Positions 38,244 to 47,406 of a stretch of DNA of 64,000 nt are shown piece after piece. The number at the start of each line of letters is the position of its first letter. The stretch's first letter is position 1. The notes beneath the pieces were generated by a model that was not told where the DNA came from, ran no database searches, and worked only from the letters and a program-made list of their open reading frames with translations. A program made the translations under genes and the position numbers. The stretch covers positions 806,001 through 870,000 of the forward strand of contig CAWGYT010000010.1 in the NCBI GenBank assembly GCA_963826795.1, given 5' to 3'. The DNA is from CAWGYT01 sp963826795. GTDB lineage: Bacteria; Planctomycetota; Planctomycetia; Pirellulales; Pirellulaceae.

Positions 38244-39683
38244 TCAGGTCGCGACAGGCATTCTCTCCTCGGCAACCTGGTACGCCCGCGAACGAAACAG
38301 AAAATCGATGATGCTGCCTTCGTGCGGCTGAAGCCAATTCAAACGTGTTGTGGGAATCGGCCCGATATTCAAGCGATCGACGTACGTCGCGTCGCTCAGC
38401 CCGTGAATGAAACGCTCATCGTTGGTCAGCCCCGTGCACACAAGCGTTGGGCCGATTCGCTTGAGCATCTCGTCCTGAGGGCATTCGACGACGGTCGCAA
38501 AGGGGAACATGTACTCTTTCTTTGCAATCTCGTTTTCCGGCGACGCGCAGTGCACAATCATGGGCCGCAGATAGGAGTATCGCTCGTGGTCGACCAGGCG
38601 CGGACCGAATGAGCCGGTCACATGCGTCACGCCCGGCTCCTTTAAGTCGTTTTCGATCATTCCCCAAACCGCTTTGCCCATCCCGGGAACGGTGAAGGCC
38701 GCCAATCCGGCTTCGGGGTTGTCAGGCGGCAAGGCGTCAACTGGGCCGAGCCGCTCGGCCAAGGCCTGAGCGATTTCCTGCGTGTGTCGAGATGCCCAAA
38801 CGCCGGAACAGTTGATGCACCCTCGCCCACTATTGAGATAAATGCTTTCGGCCATCAGATCCACATACTGTTCCCAATTGTCGACCTCGTCATCCCCCAA
38901 GAGGATCTTGGAAAAACCGGGGCCGTGAGCCTGCACGCGGGGATTGCCGTGGTACCGTTCGACGGTTGCCGTGCCGCCAAAGATCATCGATCGATCGCAA
39001 GCCGCCAAAACCGCCGCTCCGGCCGCGGCTTCGCCCGGGTAAAGCGCGAAGACCTCCCGGGGGACTCCCGCTTCGATGAATGCCGAGACCATTCGGTAGG
39101 GCGTCCAGGGCTCTTGGGGTCCCGGCTTGAGCACGAGTCCCAGTTGCAGGGGAATGACCGGCAGCCAGAGCGTATGGACGCCCGGCGAGTTCGAGGGCAA
39201 CACCGCTGCCAGGACGGGCGCTTGCGCCTGATAGCTCACCACCACGCCTCGGGATTCCATGCCCCAGCCCTTGGTCAGAATATCGAGGTCCAAGCCGCGG
39301 GTGAGGCAGTCCAGGATCCGATCCATATTGCGGAGCACAAACGAATTCTTCCCCATGTTCGCGCGGCACATGTGTTCCGGCAAACCCGTACTCGCCGATT
39401 GCTGATGGACGAAATCCTCCGGCGTCTGTTGGCCGTCGCCGAGCGGCAAGGTGCCGCTTTCGAACAGATCGGCCGCTCGCTTCATCATCTCGATCAGGTC
39501 GGCACAGCGGAACTCTCGGAGCGTATCTCGCGCCGCCGCGGCCGTACGCATGTCCCGTCGAATGATGCCCTCGTTTGCTTGGCTGACTGAGGCGATGGGT
39601 TCGCCAGTCGCGAAATGCAGGACTTCGGTCTTTTCGAGTGAGTCGTAGGGCTTTCCCCAACGCAGCACGGGGATGTTCAACAC
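38244..39683 (-). CDS. Aldehyde dehydrogenase-superfamily protein, possibly an acyl reductase (LuxC-like)
   Basis: A 479-residue ALDH-fold protein. Candidate catalytic cysteines are Cys289 and Cys292 in GRGCINCSG. An SNSPG motif near 164-168 and KPGPQEPWTP near 187 fit the NAD(P)-binding part of acyl reductases. Acyl reductases of the LuxC group convert an activated acyl group to the aldehyde. The neighbouring LuxE-like gene, which could activate the acid, and the downstream alcohol dehydrogenase support that direction, but this is inferred from context only. Substrate chain length unknown. Confidence 0.75.
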   Translation of the reverse strand: MLNIPVLRWGKPYDSLEKTEVLHFATGEPIASVSQANEGIIRRDMRTAAAARDTLREFRCADLIEMMKRAADLFESGTLPLGDGQQTPEDFVHQQSASTGLPEHMCRANMGKNSFVLRNMDRILDCLTRGLDLDILTKGWGMESRGVVVSYQAQAPVLAAVLPSNSPGVHTLWLPVIPLQLGLVLKPGPQEPWTPYRMVSAFIEAGVPREVFALYPGEAAAGAAVLAACDRSMIFGGTATVERYHGNPRVQAHGPGFSKILLGDDEVDNWEQYVDLMAESIYLNSGRGCINCSGVWASRHTQEIAQALAERLGPVDALPPDNPEAGLAAFTVPGMGKAVWGMIENDLKEPGVTHVTGSFGPRLVDHERYSYLRPMIVHCASPENEIAKKEYMFPFATVVECPQDEMLKRIGPTLVCTGLTNDERFIHGLSDATYVDRLNIGPIPTTRLNWLQPHEGSIIDFLFRSRAYQVAEERMPVAT

Positions 39684-39790
39684 GTTTGGGTTCCTTATTC
39701 GCGTCCGGATCGCGCAGGTCGTATTCGGCTTCGTCGTGAAAGCAAGGTTTGTTCGAAAGGGTCCGACCTCTTTCTTGCGTGAGGCATCGC

Positions 39791-40906
39791 CTAGTACACG
39801 CCGACGGTCGTCTGCGCGGCAAAGCCGTGAAAGGGCCGGACGCCGCTGACCCCGTCCCAGGGAAACGTTGCGAATGGCTCTTCTCGCTCCCCCTCGTCAC
39901 GCTCGAGGAACCCCGGCATGAAGAATTCTCGAGTCAACGTCGTCAGCTTCACCCGACCTGTTTCACCGAATCCGACGTGTGTGTTGGGATCGTCAAAGTC
40001 GACGACTTCGGTGACGGCCCGGGGTTGCGGGGCGTAATACGAAATCTTGTAACCGTCGGCGGCCGTAATGGGCCGGCTGCACGCCAACCCCATCAGGGTG
40101 TTACCGTACGTGGGCGTCATGTAGATCCCACTTTCCTCCGGCGGCCCGCCGAACAGTTCTTCGACACAGTAGCGAGTCCATTGCGGTGTGAACTCGGTAC
40201 CGCCCGAGAAAATCCCGGTGATGCCGATCTCCTTCAGGCTGGTCCCGCGTTCTTCGAGCGCCAGGGCGAGCGAATCGAGCAATTTGGGGGTCGCGAACAT
40301 GCACTTCACATCATGCCCGGCCGTCAGAATCGTGATCGCTTGGTCGATGCAATGCTGCTTGTATGCTTCGAGCTGCTCCATCCAACCTTTCTTGATCAAC
40401 TTGACGACCCAGCGGGGGTCAAGGTCGATGCAGAAACAAATCCCGCCGCGGAACTGACAGAGGTGCTCAACGGCGAGTCGCAGACGCCGCGGTCCGGACG
40501 GACCCAGCATCAACCAGTTGGCGCCTTTGGGGAAATAGCGGTCAGGCAGCGTTTCGCTGAACAGCTCGTAATCCGTCCGAAAGTCGTCGATCACGACCCG
40601 CGATTTCGGAATACCCGTCGTGCCGCCGGTTTCAAAGACGTAGGTCGGCCTATCGTGGTACGCCTGGGGAACCCAGCGGCGTACTGGCCCCCCGCGCAAC
40701 CATTCGTCCTCGAACGCAGGAAACTTTTGCAGGTCGTCGAATCCCTTGACTTCGGTGAGTGGATCGAACGGGAGATCCCTTTTTTTCTCGAGCCAAAACG
40801 GACAGCCCGTGGAGTCGTGGAAATGCCACTGGACCATTTCGTAAGTGTGGGCGTCGAGTCGATCCCGCGCCGCCTTCACCGCCGCACTCAAGTCACTCGT
40901 CGTCAT
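39791..40906 (-). CDS. LuxE-like acyl-protein synthetase / AMP-forming ligase
   Basis: A 371-residue adenylating enzyme with the P-loop-like motif FETGGTTGIPKSRVV near residues 91-105, characteristic of LuxE acyl-protein synthetases and phenylacetate-CoA ligase-type enzymes. A further block, TPTYGNTLMG, matches the family. It would activate a carboxylic acid with ATP and may transfer it to a protein Cys. It is first of a minus-strand run LuxE-like, ALDH-like, Fe-ADH, with gaps of 107 and 102 bases. Substrate not known. Confidence 0.75.
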   Translation of the reverse strand: MTTSDLSAAVKAARDRLDAHTYEMVQWHFHDSTGCPFWLEKKRDLPFDPLTEVKGFDDLQKFPAFEDEWLRGGPVRRWVPQAYHDRPTYVFETGGTTGIPKSRVVIDDFRTDYELFSETLPDRYFPKGANWLMLGPSGPRRLRLAVEHLCQFRGGICFCIDLDPRWVVKLIKKGWMEQLEAYKQHCIDQAITILTAGHDVKCMFATPKLLDSLALALEERGTSLKEIGITGIFSGGTEFTPQWTRYCVEELFGGPPEESGIYMTPTYGNTLMGLACSRPITAADGYKISYYAPQPRAVTEVVDFDDPNTHVGFGETGRVKLTTLTREFFMPGFLERDEGEREEPFATFPWDGVSGVRPFHGFAAQTTVGVY

Positions 40907-41208
40907 CTGAGGGGTGCCCTACAGGCCAAATTCTGGGGAAGGAAAAAGAGGTGAGACGCATGCGTTTCGACGGTCGCCGATCGCACTTAGACGATAGTCG
41001 ACTGGCTGCGCCTTGACAACCAGCAGGTCCCCGGCGGCAATTCGCTGCGGCTTGCTGCGTCGGTCCGCCCCCGCAAACGCCGCCGTGCCCAGGGTTTCGA
41101 ATTTGAGGCGGAACTCACCCGAGACGCGAACGCCGGCCCCACATCTGCCGCCGGCAAGTCCAGAACCGGACGGATTGCGAGAAGCGTCCGGCCGCGACGA
41201 CGCAACGC
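40907..41208. other. Gene-free stretch upstream of the LuxE-like gene
   Basis: About 300 bases; nothing recognised beyond the expected upstream region of the LuxE-like gene. Confidence 0.6.
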
Positions 41209-41661
41209 CTAATCGGCACTCGTGGTGCTGCTCAGCTGCGACAGGACCTGAAGAACGCCGTTCAAATGGGCCAGGCGAGGTCCGAAGCGATCGACGAATT
41301 CATTGAGCATGAATTCGCCGTCCATCATGCAATCTCCGTGCTCCGAGATTTCCTCAGTCACATTTTCCAAGAACCGGGTTTGGATCTGCCCCAGCGTCTC
41401 GGCCGCGTCGCGGCATCGCTGAGCCAACCGCGGATTGGCCTGCTTCCATTGTCCCAATTCGGTGTGACGCTGACGTTGGGCCGCATTCATCTGTTGGATC
41501 AGTTGCTCCAGTAACTCGTTCTGGCGGGTCTGAGCGGCAACAAGCTGGGCCAGGAGGACATTCACTGCGCTGCTCCCGGAAGGTAACGGACTCGTAGACG
41601 ATGCTGTGGTGACGTCGATATGTGTAAAAATCGGAGGCGTTTGACGCGGGTTATCAGCCAT
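41209..41661 (-). CDS. Hypothetical protein with central helical region
   Basis: About 150 residues starting MADNPRQTPPIF. The middle (LVAAQTRQNELLEQLIQQMNAAQRQRHTEL) is strongly helical with heptad-like hydrophobics, suggesting a coiled coil. The C-terminal part is acidic and helical. I do not recognise the family. The start at 41661 is preferred: the longer frame from 41898 adds an Arg-rich leader with no protein-like features. AAGGA lies about ten bases upstream of 41661. Confidence 0.65.
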   Translation of the reverse strand: MADNPRQTPPIFTHIDVTTASSTSPLPSGSSAVNVLLAQLVAAQTRQNELLEQLIQQMNAAQRQRHTELGQWKQANPRLAQRCRDAAETLGQIQTRFLENVTEEISEHGDCMMDGEFMLNEFVDRFGPRLAHLNGVLQVLSQLSSTTSAD

Positions 41662-42092
41662 CGTGCGTAAGTCCTTGAAGGGGATCTGTCGAATTGCTTT
41701 GCGGTCCAACCGAAACGACGTTTCGTCAAACCAAGTGAACGCGGGACCACTCGCGGCCGGATCCGTTCGCCCGGAATCGGAGTCCCAAACCCGCCTGCGG
41801 GCACCGGACCGCGGCAAACTCTTGCAGACCGGATCGTCCTGACAGGACCGGCACGGTGACACACCGAGCAGGGCATGCTTTCGTCTCAGTATAAGCATGG
41901 CAGCAGCCCGTTGTCCACCAAATCGAGCGGTGTTCCATCACATTCCAGGCTTCGGTCTGGAAAGCCGCAGCGGTTAGGTAATTCCGACTTGGACCTGGCC
42001 GTCACAACTTTGGCCGAGGCTAAAGACGACGGCGCGACCTGCCCGATTGTTTCCGGTGGAAGGACCCCCAAGACGTGAGGAACCGAGGTCGC
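41662..42092. other. Divergent intergenic region
   Basis: About 430 bases between the coiled protein gene and the small gene before the helicase. No gene, repeat or clear promoter was recognised. Confidence 0.55.
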
Positions 42093-42141
42093 ATGTCAGC
42101 TCAGCAATTTCGAGGCCGACCCGCTGTTTGGATTCCTCAGC

Positions 42142-42606
42142 GTGGCCGATCTGGGCGGGGCCGTCTTGATCGGTGGCTACCTGGTCTTGAACGCGCTCGG
42201 CAGACCGCTGGAGTTTCACTGCACTGAGCCGGTCAAGCCCAATCGCGCCGAACAGATTCTGTTCGGGGAAACGCTGCAGCCTTATCTTTACGGCGAGCAG
42301 ATTGGGCAGGCGCTAGTGAAGCACAGCGAACTCCAGGTGCACGTTTTGTTCACCGATCAGTCCTCGATGCTTTGCTTGCGGGACTTCATCGAAACACCGA
42401 TTGCGTGGCTCTCCTCGGCTTCCGAGCCTCCTGCAGCCTACGAGCGGCTCGTGCTGGGGACCAATTCGATTTGCGTCGCCGAACGTTACGCGGACGATCG
42501 GGCGCAGATCCGCAAGCTGTACGATCGGGTGCGTCCGGAATGGAATCTCGGCGAACCGTTCCAACGGATTTACGAGGCGGTCGCGGAACTTCAGAAGGCG
42601 GCATGA
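42142..42606 (+). CDS. Conserved-looking small protein upstream of the SNF2 helicase
   Basis: About 154 residues, not assigned to a family. It has a Gly/Leu-rich start (GGAVLIGGYLVLNALG) and a helical C-terminus. GTG 42142 is the only start codon in frame. The frame also runs upstream to about 42079 without a start, encoding FEADPLFGFLSVADLGG. An ATG at 42093 with a GAGG ribosome site lies in another frame and would join this one if a single T were removed from TTT at 42108-42110, giving MSAQQFEADPLF. That longer form is probably the true protein. The stop lies six bases before the helicase start. Confidence 0.6.
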   Translation: MADLGGAVLIGGYLVLNALGRPLEFHCTEPVKPNRAEQILFGETLQPYLYGEQIGQALVKHSELQVHVLFTDQSSMLCLRDFIETPIAWLSSASEPPAAYERLVLGTNSICVAERYADDRAQIRKLYDRVRPEWNLGEPFQRIYEAVAELQKAA

Positions 42607-42612
42607 CGCAGC

Positions 42613-44379
42613 ATGGATCCACGTCAACTCGGTGTCGACCGTCCCATCGCAGTGACGGGAGCGAGCCCGTCGATTCGTACCACCGGCTGGAATACCGCCC
42701 TCCGTCGCTGGCGGCCAATTCGCTTGCGCTCCCTGCCGCTGGAAGCGTCGTTGCCTCGAGCGGTGACGATGAAACTTGTCGCGTCACCGATCAAGGTCCG
42801 TTGTTTTCAGTTTCAAACCAGCCTCGCTGCGTTCACACCGCCGAGCCGTTTGCCGGAGGCCGTCCCGCAACTCCGTCCCGTGGATCGCGGCGAGCCGCCG
42901 ACAAACGAGCAAGAAGTGACTCGAATCGCACCCCCTTCGGACGTAATCAAGCTGGACGACCGGCTCTATTACTTGCTCCAACCGCCGCTGGAAACCCTCC
43001 TGACCGGGGCGTCGCTGCGGATGCCCTTCCGTCCGTTTCCGTATCAGATGGCTGGGATCAGTTTTCTGTTTCCCCGACACGCGGCGATCTTGGCCGACGA
43101 AATGGGGCTCGGGAAAACCATGCAGGCCATCACGACGATGCGTCTCTTGTTGCACTCGGGACAGTTGCGAAACGTGTTGCTCATTTGTCCGAAACCCTTG
43201 GTCACCAATTGGCAGCGTGAGTTCCAGCTGTGGGCGCCCGAGATTCCAATCTGCGTGATTGAAGGCGATCAATCCCGCCGGCGGTGGCAGTGGAACTTGC
43301 CGGATGTACCGGTCAAGATTTCCAACTACGAGGCGTTGCTGCGCGACCGGGACGAGGTGGGAGACGGACGTCGGCACTTCGACCTGATGGTGATCGACGA
43401 GGCTCAGCGGATCAAGAATCGTGCCAGCTCGTCTCACCAGGCGATCTGCTCCATCGCCCGGACTCGAAGTTGGGCTCTCACGGGCACGCCGGTCGAAAAC
43501 AGCTCGGACGACCTGGTTGGCATCTTTCAGTTTCTCGTATCCGGATTCCTGCCTCAGGGGATGACCCCGCGCCGCCTGCGCGAGGCGACGCGAGACTATA
43601 TCCTGCGACGGACGAAGGATCAGGTGCTTACCGATTTACCACCCAAGATGTATCGAGACGCGCTGTTGCAACTGACGCCCGAGCAGCAGTGGTCGTACGA
43701 CCGCGCTGAAAAAGAGGGCGTCGTGCACCTGAAAAATCTTGGAGAGTCGATTACGATCCAGCACGTGTTCGAACTTGTCTTGCGACTGAAACAGATCTGC
43801 AATTTCGATCCGGAAACGGCCCGCAGTGCGAAGCTCGATCGGCTTGAGGCGGATCTGGAGGAAGTCGCGGCCAGCGGAAAAAAGGCCATTGTGTTTAGCC
43901 AGTGGGTGGGAGCGCTGCAAGAACTCAAGCAACGACTGCGGCGCTTTGGCCCGGTCGAGTACCACGGTCGCATTCCCTCCAAGCAGCGTGACGGAGTGAT
44001 TGAGAAACTCCGCCATGACCCGCAGACCCATGTGATCCTGATGAGCTACGGGGCGGGCAGCGTTGGGCTTAACCTGCAATTCTGCGAATACGTCTTCCTG
44101 TTTGACCGTTGGTGGAATCCCGCGATTGAAGATCAGGCGATCAATCGAGCGCATCGGATCGGAGCGGCCGGTCCCGTGACGGTAACTCGCTTTGTGACAT
44201 CCGAATCGATTGAAGAACGGATCGATCAGATCTTGACTCAGAAGCGAGAATTGTTCGAAACCATTTTGTCGGGAACGCATGCTCCTCAACAGGCTAACGG
44301 GTTGTCTCAAGCGGAAATCTTCGGTCTATTCGACCTGCACGTCCCGGATGGGCGGCTCCGGGTCAGCGACGCGGCCTGA
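42613..44379 (+). CDS. SNF2-family DEAD/DEAH helicase (Swi2/Snf2 ATPase)
   Basis: A 588-residue protein. After an N-terminal region of about 150 residues it has Walker A DEMGLGKT (162-169), motif II DEAQ (262-265), SWALTGTPVENS (motif III) and ILRRTKDQV. The helicase C-terminal half includes IVFSQWVGALQEL, SYGAGSVGLNLQ and DRWWNPAIEDQAINRAHRIGA (motif VI). Such ATPases translocate on DNA and remodel protein-DNA complexes in transcription or repair. No SWIM domain is seen. It is preceded by a small gene six bases upstream and probably cotranscribed with it. Confidence 0.93.
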   Translation: MDPRQLGVDRPIAVTGASPSIRTTGWNTALRRWRPIRLRSLPLEASLPRAVTMKLVASPIKVRCFQFQTSLAAFTPPSRLPEAVPQLRPVDRGEPPTNEQEVTRIAPPSDVIKLDDRLYYLLQPPLETLLTGASLRMPFRPFPYQMAGISFLFPRHAAILADEMGLGKTMQAITTMRLLLHSGQLRNVLLICPKPLVTNWQREFQLWAPEIPICVIEGDQSRRRWQWNLPDVPVKISNYEALLRDRDEVGDGRRHFDLMVIDEAQRIKNRASSSHQAICSIARTRSWALTGTPVENSSDDLVGIFQFLVSGFLPQGMTPRRLREATRDYILRRTKDQVLTDLPPKMYRDALLQLTPEQQWSYDRAEKEGVVHLKNLGESITIQHVFELVLRLKQICNFDPETARSAKLDRLEADLEEVAASGKKAIVFSQWVGALQELKQRLRRFGPVEYHGRIPSKQRDGVIEKLRHDPQTHVILMSYGAGSVGLNLQFCEYVFLFDRWWNPAIEDQAINRAHRIGAAGPVTVTRFVTSESIEERIDQILTQKRELFETILSGTHAPQQANGLSQAEIFGLFDLHVPDGRLRVSDAA

Positions 44380-44471
44380 GATACGGCGCGGGGTGGCTCC
44401 GACCTCGCAGGACGGTTCCGCCCGCGCCGGCGGGGCGTTCCAATCCAAGCTCGCACCGAAGACCGCAAGCG

Positions 44472-46061
44472 ATGGCGACTCAAGCGACGATCGGCCGGCC
44501 GCGCGACGCGTTGGGGATTACCCCTCGTGGCTTCGCGCTGGGTCTTGTCTGCGTGCTGGGCGTGGCTGGCTGGATTCGCGGAGCGACCTGCGGCGAGAGC
44601 CTCTGGTTGGACGAACTGCATACCGCCTGGTCGGTGGCGGGCTCGTTCGAACAAGTCGCTCCGCGCGCCGCCGCGGGAAACCAAGGGCCCGTTTATTTCT
44701 GGCTGGTTTGGGCGATGACGCGAGTGGTGGGCGACAGCGAGCTGGGATTGCGCTGTGGGTCGTGGCTCAGCGGTCTGGCCTTGATCGCGCTGCTGGGCGA
44801 GAGTATTCGCCGACGGACGCGGTCGGCCCATCTGGGCTGGCTGGTGGCGATTTTCGCGACGATTGATCCCCACTGCATTTATTTCTCGCGCGAGGCGCGT
44901 CCCTATGCGCTGGTGATGGTGCTCGCGCTCTGTCAAGTCCAGCGGTTTCTCGCCCGATGGGTCCGACCCACCTGGAAAAACCGACTCGGTTGGATCGGCT
45001 TGACGTGCGTCCTGTTCTACACACATTACACCTCGCTTCTTCTTCTGCCCGCCGAAGTCGCGTTCTTGATCACCTTCTACGCGACAGGTCGCACGAAGCC
45101 GAGTCGACGCGGGTTCGCGTGGGCGATCGACCTGATGGCGGTTGCGTTGGGTTGCGCCGTTGCGCTGCCTCACCTGAACGCGGTCGGTGCCCGACGTCAG
45201 GATTGGGCCCAATTCGTCGAACAAGTTCCGTGGACGCGGATCGGATCACTTTTTCCCTGTTCGCTGTACGTTGGCCAAATTCTGGTGTTGACGGTCGGCC
45301 TGCTGCTGGCGACTCGCGCGCTCGAGCCCCGTCGCCGAATCCGCCGCCGGTTCGGGTGGGGCGAAGTGTGGCTTGCCGTGTGGTATCTCGTTCCAATCAC
45401 CCTGGCCTGGGTTCTGACTCGGACCGATGAGGCTCGTTTGTTCTTTCGACGCTACTTGGTCGTCGCCCAACTTCCCCTGCTGATCCATCCCGGGTGGTGC
45501 GGGCTCGTCCTGCGCGGTCGCGGCCCCCGGCAGGCTTATTTCTGGTGCGCGGTCGCGCTGGCCGTGATCTCGATTCGTTCGCCGTCGGCCGCGATTTGGA
45601 ATGGGCACAGCCAAGAGAATTGGCGGGATGCGGTCGCCCTGATTCGAAACGACACGGCGGGTCGCTCGTGGCCGGTGTTCGTGCGCGCCGGGCTCATCGA
45701 AGACCATCGGTTGCGAAACAACCCCGATCCGGCGTTCCGCGAGTTTTGCCTGTTCCCGGTGCAGGGAATCTACTCGCTGCGCAATCACCTCGGCCCGGTG
45801 GCGCCCGTGTCCAGCGCCGGACAGCCTGTCTTGTCCGACTCGCAGATGCGCGACGTCCGCGCGGCCGGTGGCTTTTGGTTGATCTATCGAGGCTCGTCGC
45901 AAGATGCGGATCGCCTGATTGAGGTGTGGGGCGCGCAGGCCCGTCGCGCGGGCGTTGTCGGCTGGACCCGCCGATGGCTTCGTGGCGGAGGGGTTACGGT
46001 GATCGGCTGGAACGCCGCGAATTCCATCCCCGAGCCCGCAGCCGAGTCGATAGGCGAATGA
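44472..46061 (+). CDS. GT39/PMT-like membrane glycosyltransferase
   Basis: A 529-residue multi-pass protein. Near the N-terminus ESLWLDELHTAW holds the Asp-Glu pair of GT-C fold enzymes. SREARPYALVMVLAL is the second loop motif. About ten membrane segments cover the rest, with a soluble C-terminal tail. GT-C enzymes transfer sugars from a polyprenyl phosphate donor to an acceptor on the outer face of the membrane. The donor and acceptor are unknown. The gene converges on the FAD gene with a 25-base gap. Confidence 0.75.
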   Translation: MATQATIGRPRDALGITPRGFALGLVCVLGVAGWIRGATCGESLWLDELHTAWSVAGSFEQVAPRAAAGNQGPVYFWLVWAMTRVVGDSELGLRCGSWLSGLALIALLGESIRRRTRSAHLGWLVAIFATIDPHCIYFSREARPYALVMVLALCQVQRFLARWVRPTWKNRLGWIGLTCVLFYTHYTSLLLLPAEVAFLITFYATGRTKPSRRGFAWAIDLMAVALGCAVALPHLNAVGARRQDWAQFVEQVPWTRIGSLFPCSLYVGQILVLTVGLLLATRALEPRRRIRRRFGWGEVWLAVWYLVPITLAWVLTRTDEARLFFRRYLVVAQLPLLIHPGWCGLVLRGRGPRQAYFWCAVALAVISIRSPSAAIWNGHSQENWRDAVALIRNDTAGRSWPVFVRAGLIEDHRLRNNPDPAFREFCLFPVQGIYSLRNHLGPVAPVSSAGQPVLSDSQMRDVRAAGGFWLIYRGSSQDADRLIEVWGAQARRAGVVGWTRRWLRGGGVTVIGWNAANSIPEPAAESIGE

Positions 46062-46086
46062 CGCTTTGCCGCGCGCGACGAGCGGG

Positions 46087-46959
46087 CTACCCGAGCATCG
46101 CACGCATGTTGGCGTACAGGTCAAGGTTATGCCGACCCGCCAGATGCGCGAACACGACGCGGATTTGCTCCAGCCCGATGGCAAGCGTGTAACCCGGACA
46201 GCGCCCGAAGCTCTTGCTCCCCAGGATAAATAGATGAGGTTCGCCCGTTCGCAAGTCGTCGATCTGAAGATCCAGCCCGCTGACCACCCGCGGCGAGACC
46301 GATGTCGCTAGCTTGGCAGCGAGTCCAGGTAGGGCGCCTGTGGCTCCGTCCAACATAAGAGTCAGATTGAAGTAGAGACGAGTCTCCACGTCGTCGTGGA
46401 TCGAGCCGGCTCCGCCGTGTTGTTGCGGGGAGTTGCTGAGTCCGGCCGACGCATCCGGCACGCTTGGACCGGAGCCGACCCCCGAAGCGTCGAGCACGGC
46501 GTCGGCGGTTACCTGCCGTTGGCCGGCGGGGCCTTCGATCGACAACTGAAAGGTCACGTCCCGCTCGGTTCTGGAGCCGTCCGGCAGCGATCCGTTCAAG
46601 CCCTCCGGTTCGATTCGGACGACGCGACTCGAACATTGAACGTGGTCCCGCAACAAATCCGTGTCAGCGAGCGGGCGAAGATATTGTGCAAGAAACTCGT
46701 CCGTCGTCAGCCGCGCGTCCGGCGAAGGCGGCTGGTAGGCGGCATCCTGAGCTGCCAAGGCGGCAAGTCCCAGCGGTGAGGCACTCTCCGCGAAGGGCGC
46801 GGGCATGTGCTCATCGTTCTGGCGTTTCAGATAATGGCCGACCTCGCCCTGCTCATAGACGTCGACGTCGTAACCTAAGAATCGCGCATAGAGCGCTGCC
46901 TCCAAGCCCAGGGGGCCGGCGCCGACGATGGCGATCCGTGCGGGAGTCTCGAGCGACAT
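46087..46959 (-). CDS. FAD-dependent oxidoreductase-like protein
   Basis: About 290 residues with an N-terminal Rossmann motif IAIVGAGPLGLEAALYARFLGYDVDVYEQ (GxGxxG) and a later DASGVGSGPS segment. The C-terminal part (FILGSKSFGRCPGYTLAIG) resembles the end of FAD-dependent pyridine-nucleotide-type oxidoreductases. It is short for the group (often 400 or more residues), so the middle may be reduced. Substrate unknown. It converges with the glycosyltransferase and is divergent from the DUF1295 gene. Confidence 0.7.
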   Translation of the reverse strand: MSLETPARIAIVGAGPLGLEAALYARFLGYDVDVYEQGEVGHYLKRQNDEHMPAPFAESASPLGLAALAAQDAAYQPPSPDARLTTDEFLAQYLRPLADTDLLRDHVQCSSRVVRIEPEGLNGSLPDGSRTERDVTFQLSIEGPAGQRQVTADAVLDASGVGSGPSVPDASAGLSNSPQQHGGAGSIHDDVETRLYFNLTLMLDGATGALPGLAAKLATSVSPRVVSGLDLQIDDLRTGEPHLFILGSKSFGRCPGYTLAIGLEQIRVVFAHLAGRHNLDLYANMRAMLG

Positions 46960-47280
46960 GATGCGGACAGCTCCGATCGGAAGGCGAACGTGGGGAGACA
47001 GGGAGGTTGGTCGCCGCGAACCTGTCGCCCGTGGATCTGACCGATGATTCGAACGCTCCGGCGATTATGGGCCGAAGTCCGGCGAGCCGGCAAGCGGTGG
47101 CGGCGCTCGGCGCGCTGCGGGGAAATGGATACATCGTCGGATTGCGTGACCCTGGGAGCCGCCGTACTTGGTCCTCATCCCGTGGGCCGTGCGTCACGCT
47201 GCGACTCGGCGGGAGCTTCGCCCTCCCGTGTCCGTGCAATGCGATTGCGACTTGCTGCGAACATCGGTTGAATGCCCACG

Positions 47281-47309
47281 TTGGGCAAACGATCCGGAAG
47301 CGGTATAGT
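47281..47309 (+). promoter_or_regulatory. Candidate sigma-70-type promoter for DUF1295 gene
   Basis: TTGGGC (47281-47286) and TATAGT (47304-47309) with 17 bases between. The -10 matches five of six consensus positions, the -35 three. It is about 100 bases before the GTG start at 47407. Confidence 0.3.
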
Positions 47310-47337
47310 GAACGTCGAAAGTGCATCAAACGCAGAG

Positions 47338-47370
47338 GTCCGTCTGGCGAGTCCGTCTGGCGAGTCCGTC
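47338..47370. repeat. 13-bp tandem repeat, about 2.5 copies
   Basis: Unit GTCCGTCTGGCGA at 47338-47350 and 47351-47363, then GTCCGTC. Located between the candidate promoter and the DUF1295 gene. Confidence 0.8.
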
Positions 47371-47406
47371 CATACCGTATGCCCGTTTAGAAAGTCGCGA
47401 TCACCT

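Larger units (their letters stand above)
46960..47406. other. Divergent intergenic region with a 13-bp repeat
   Basis: About 450 bases, no gene. It contains a promoter-like pair and a short tandem repeat described separately. Confidence 0.55.
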
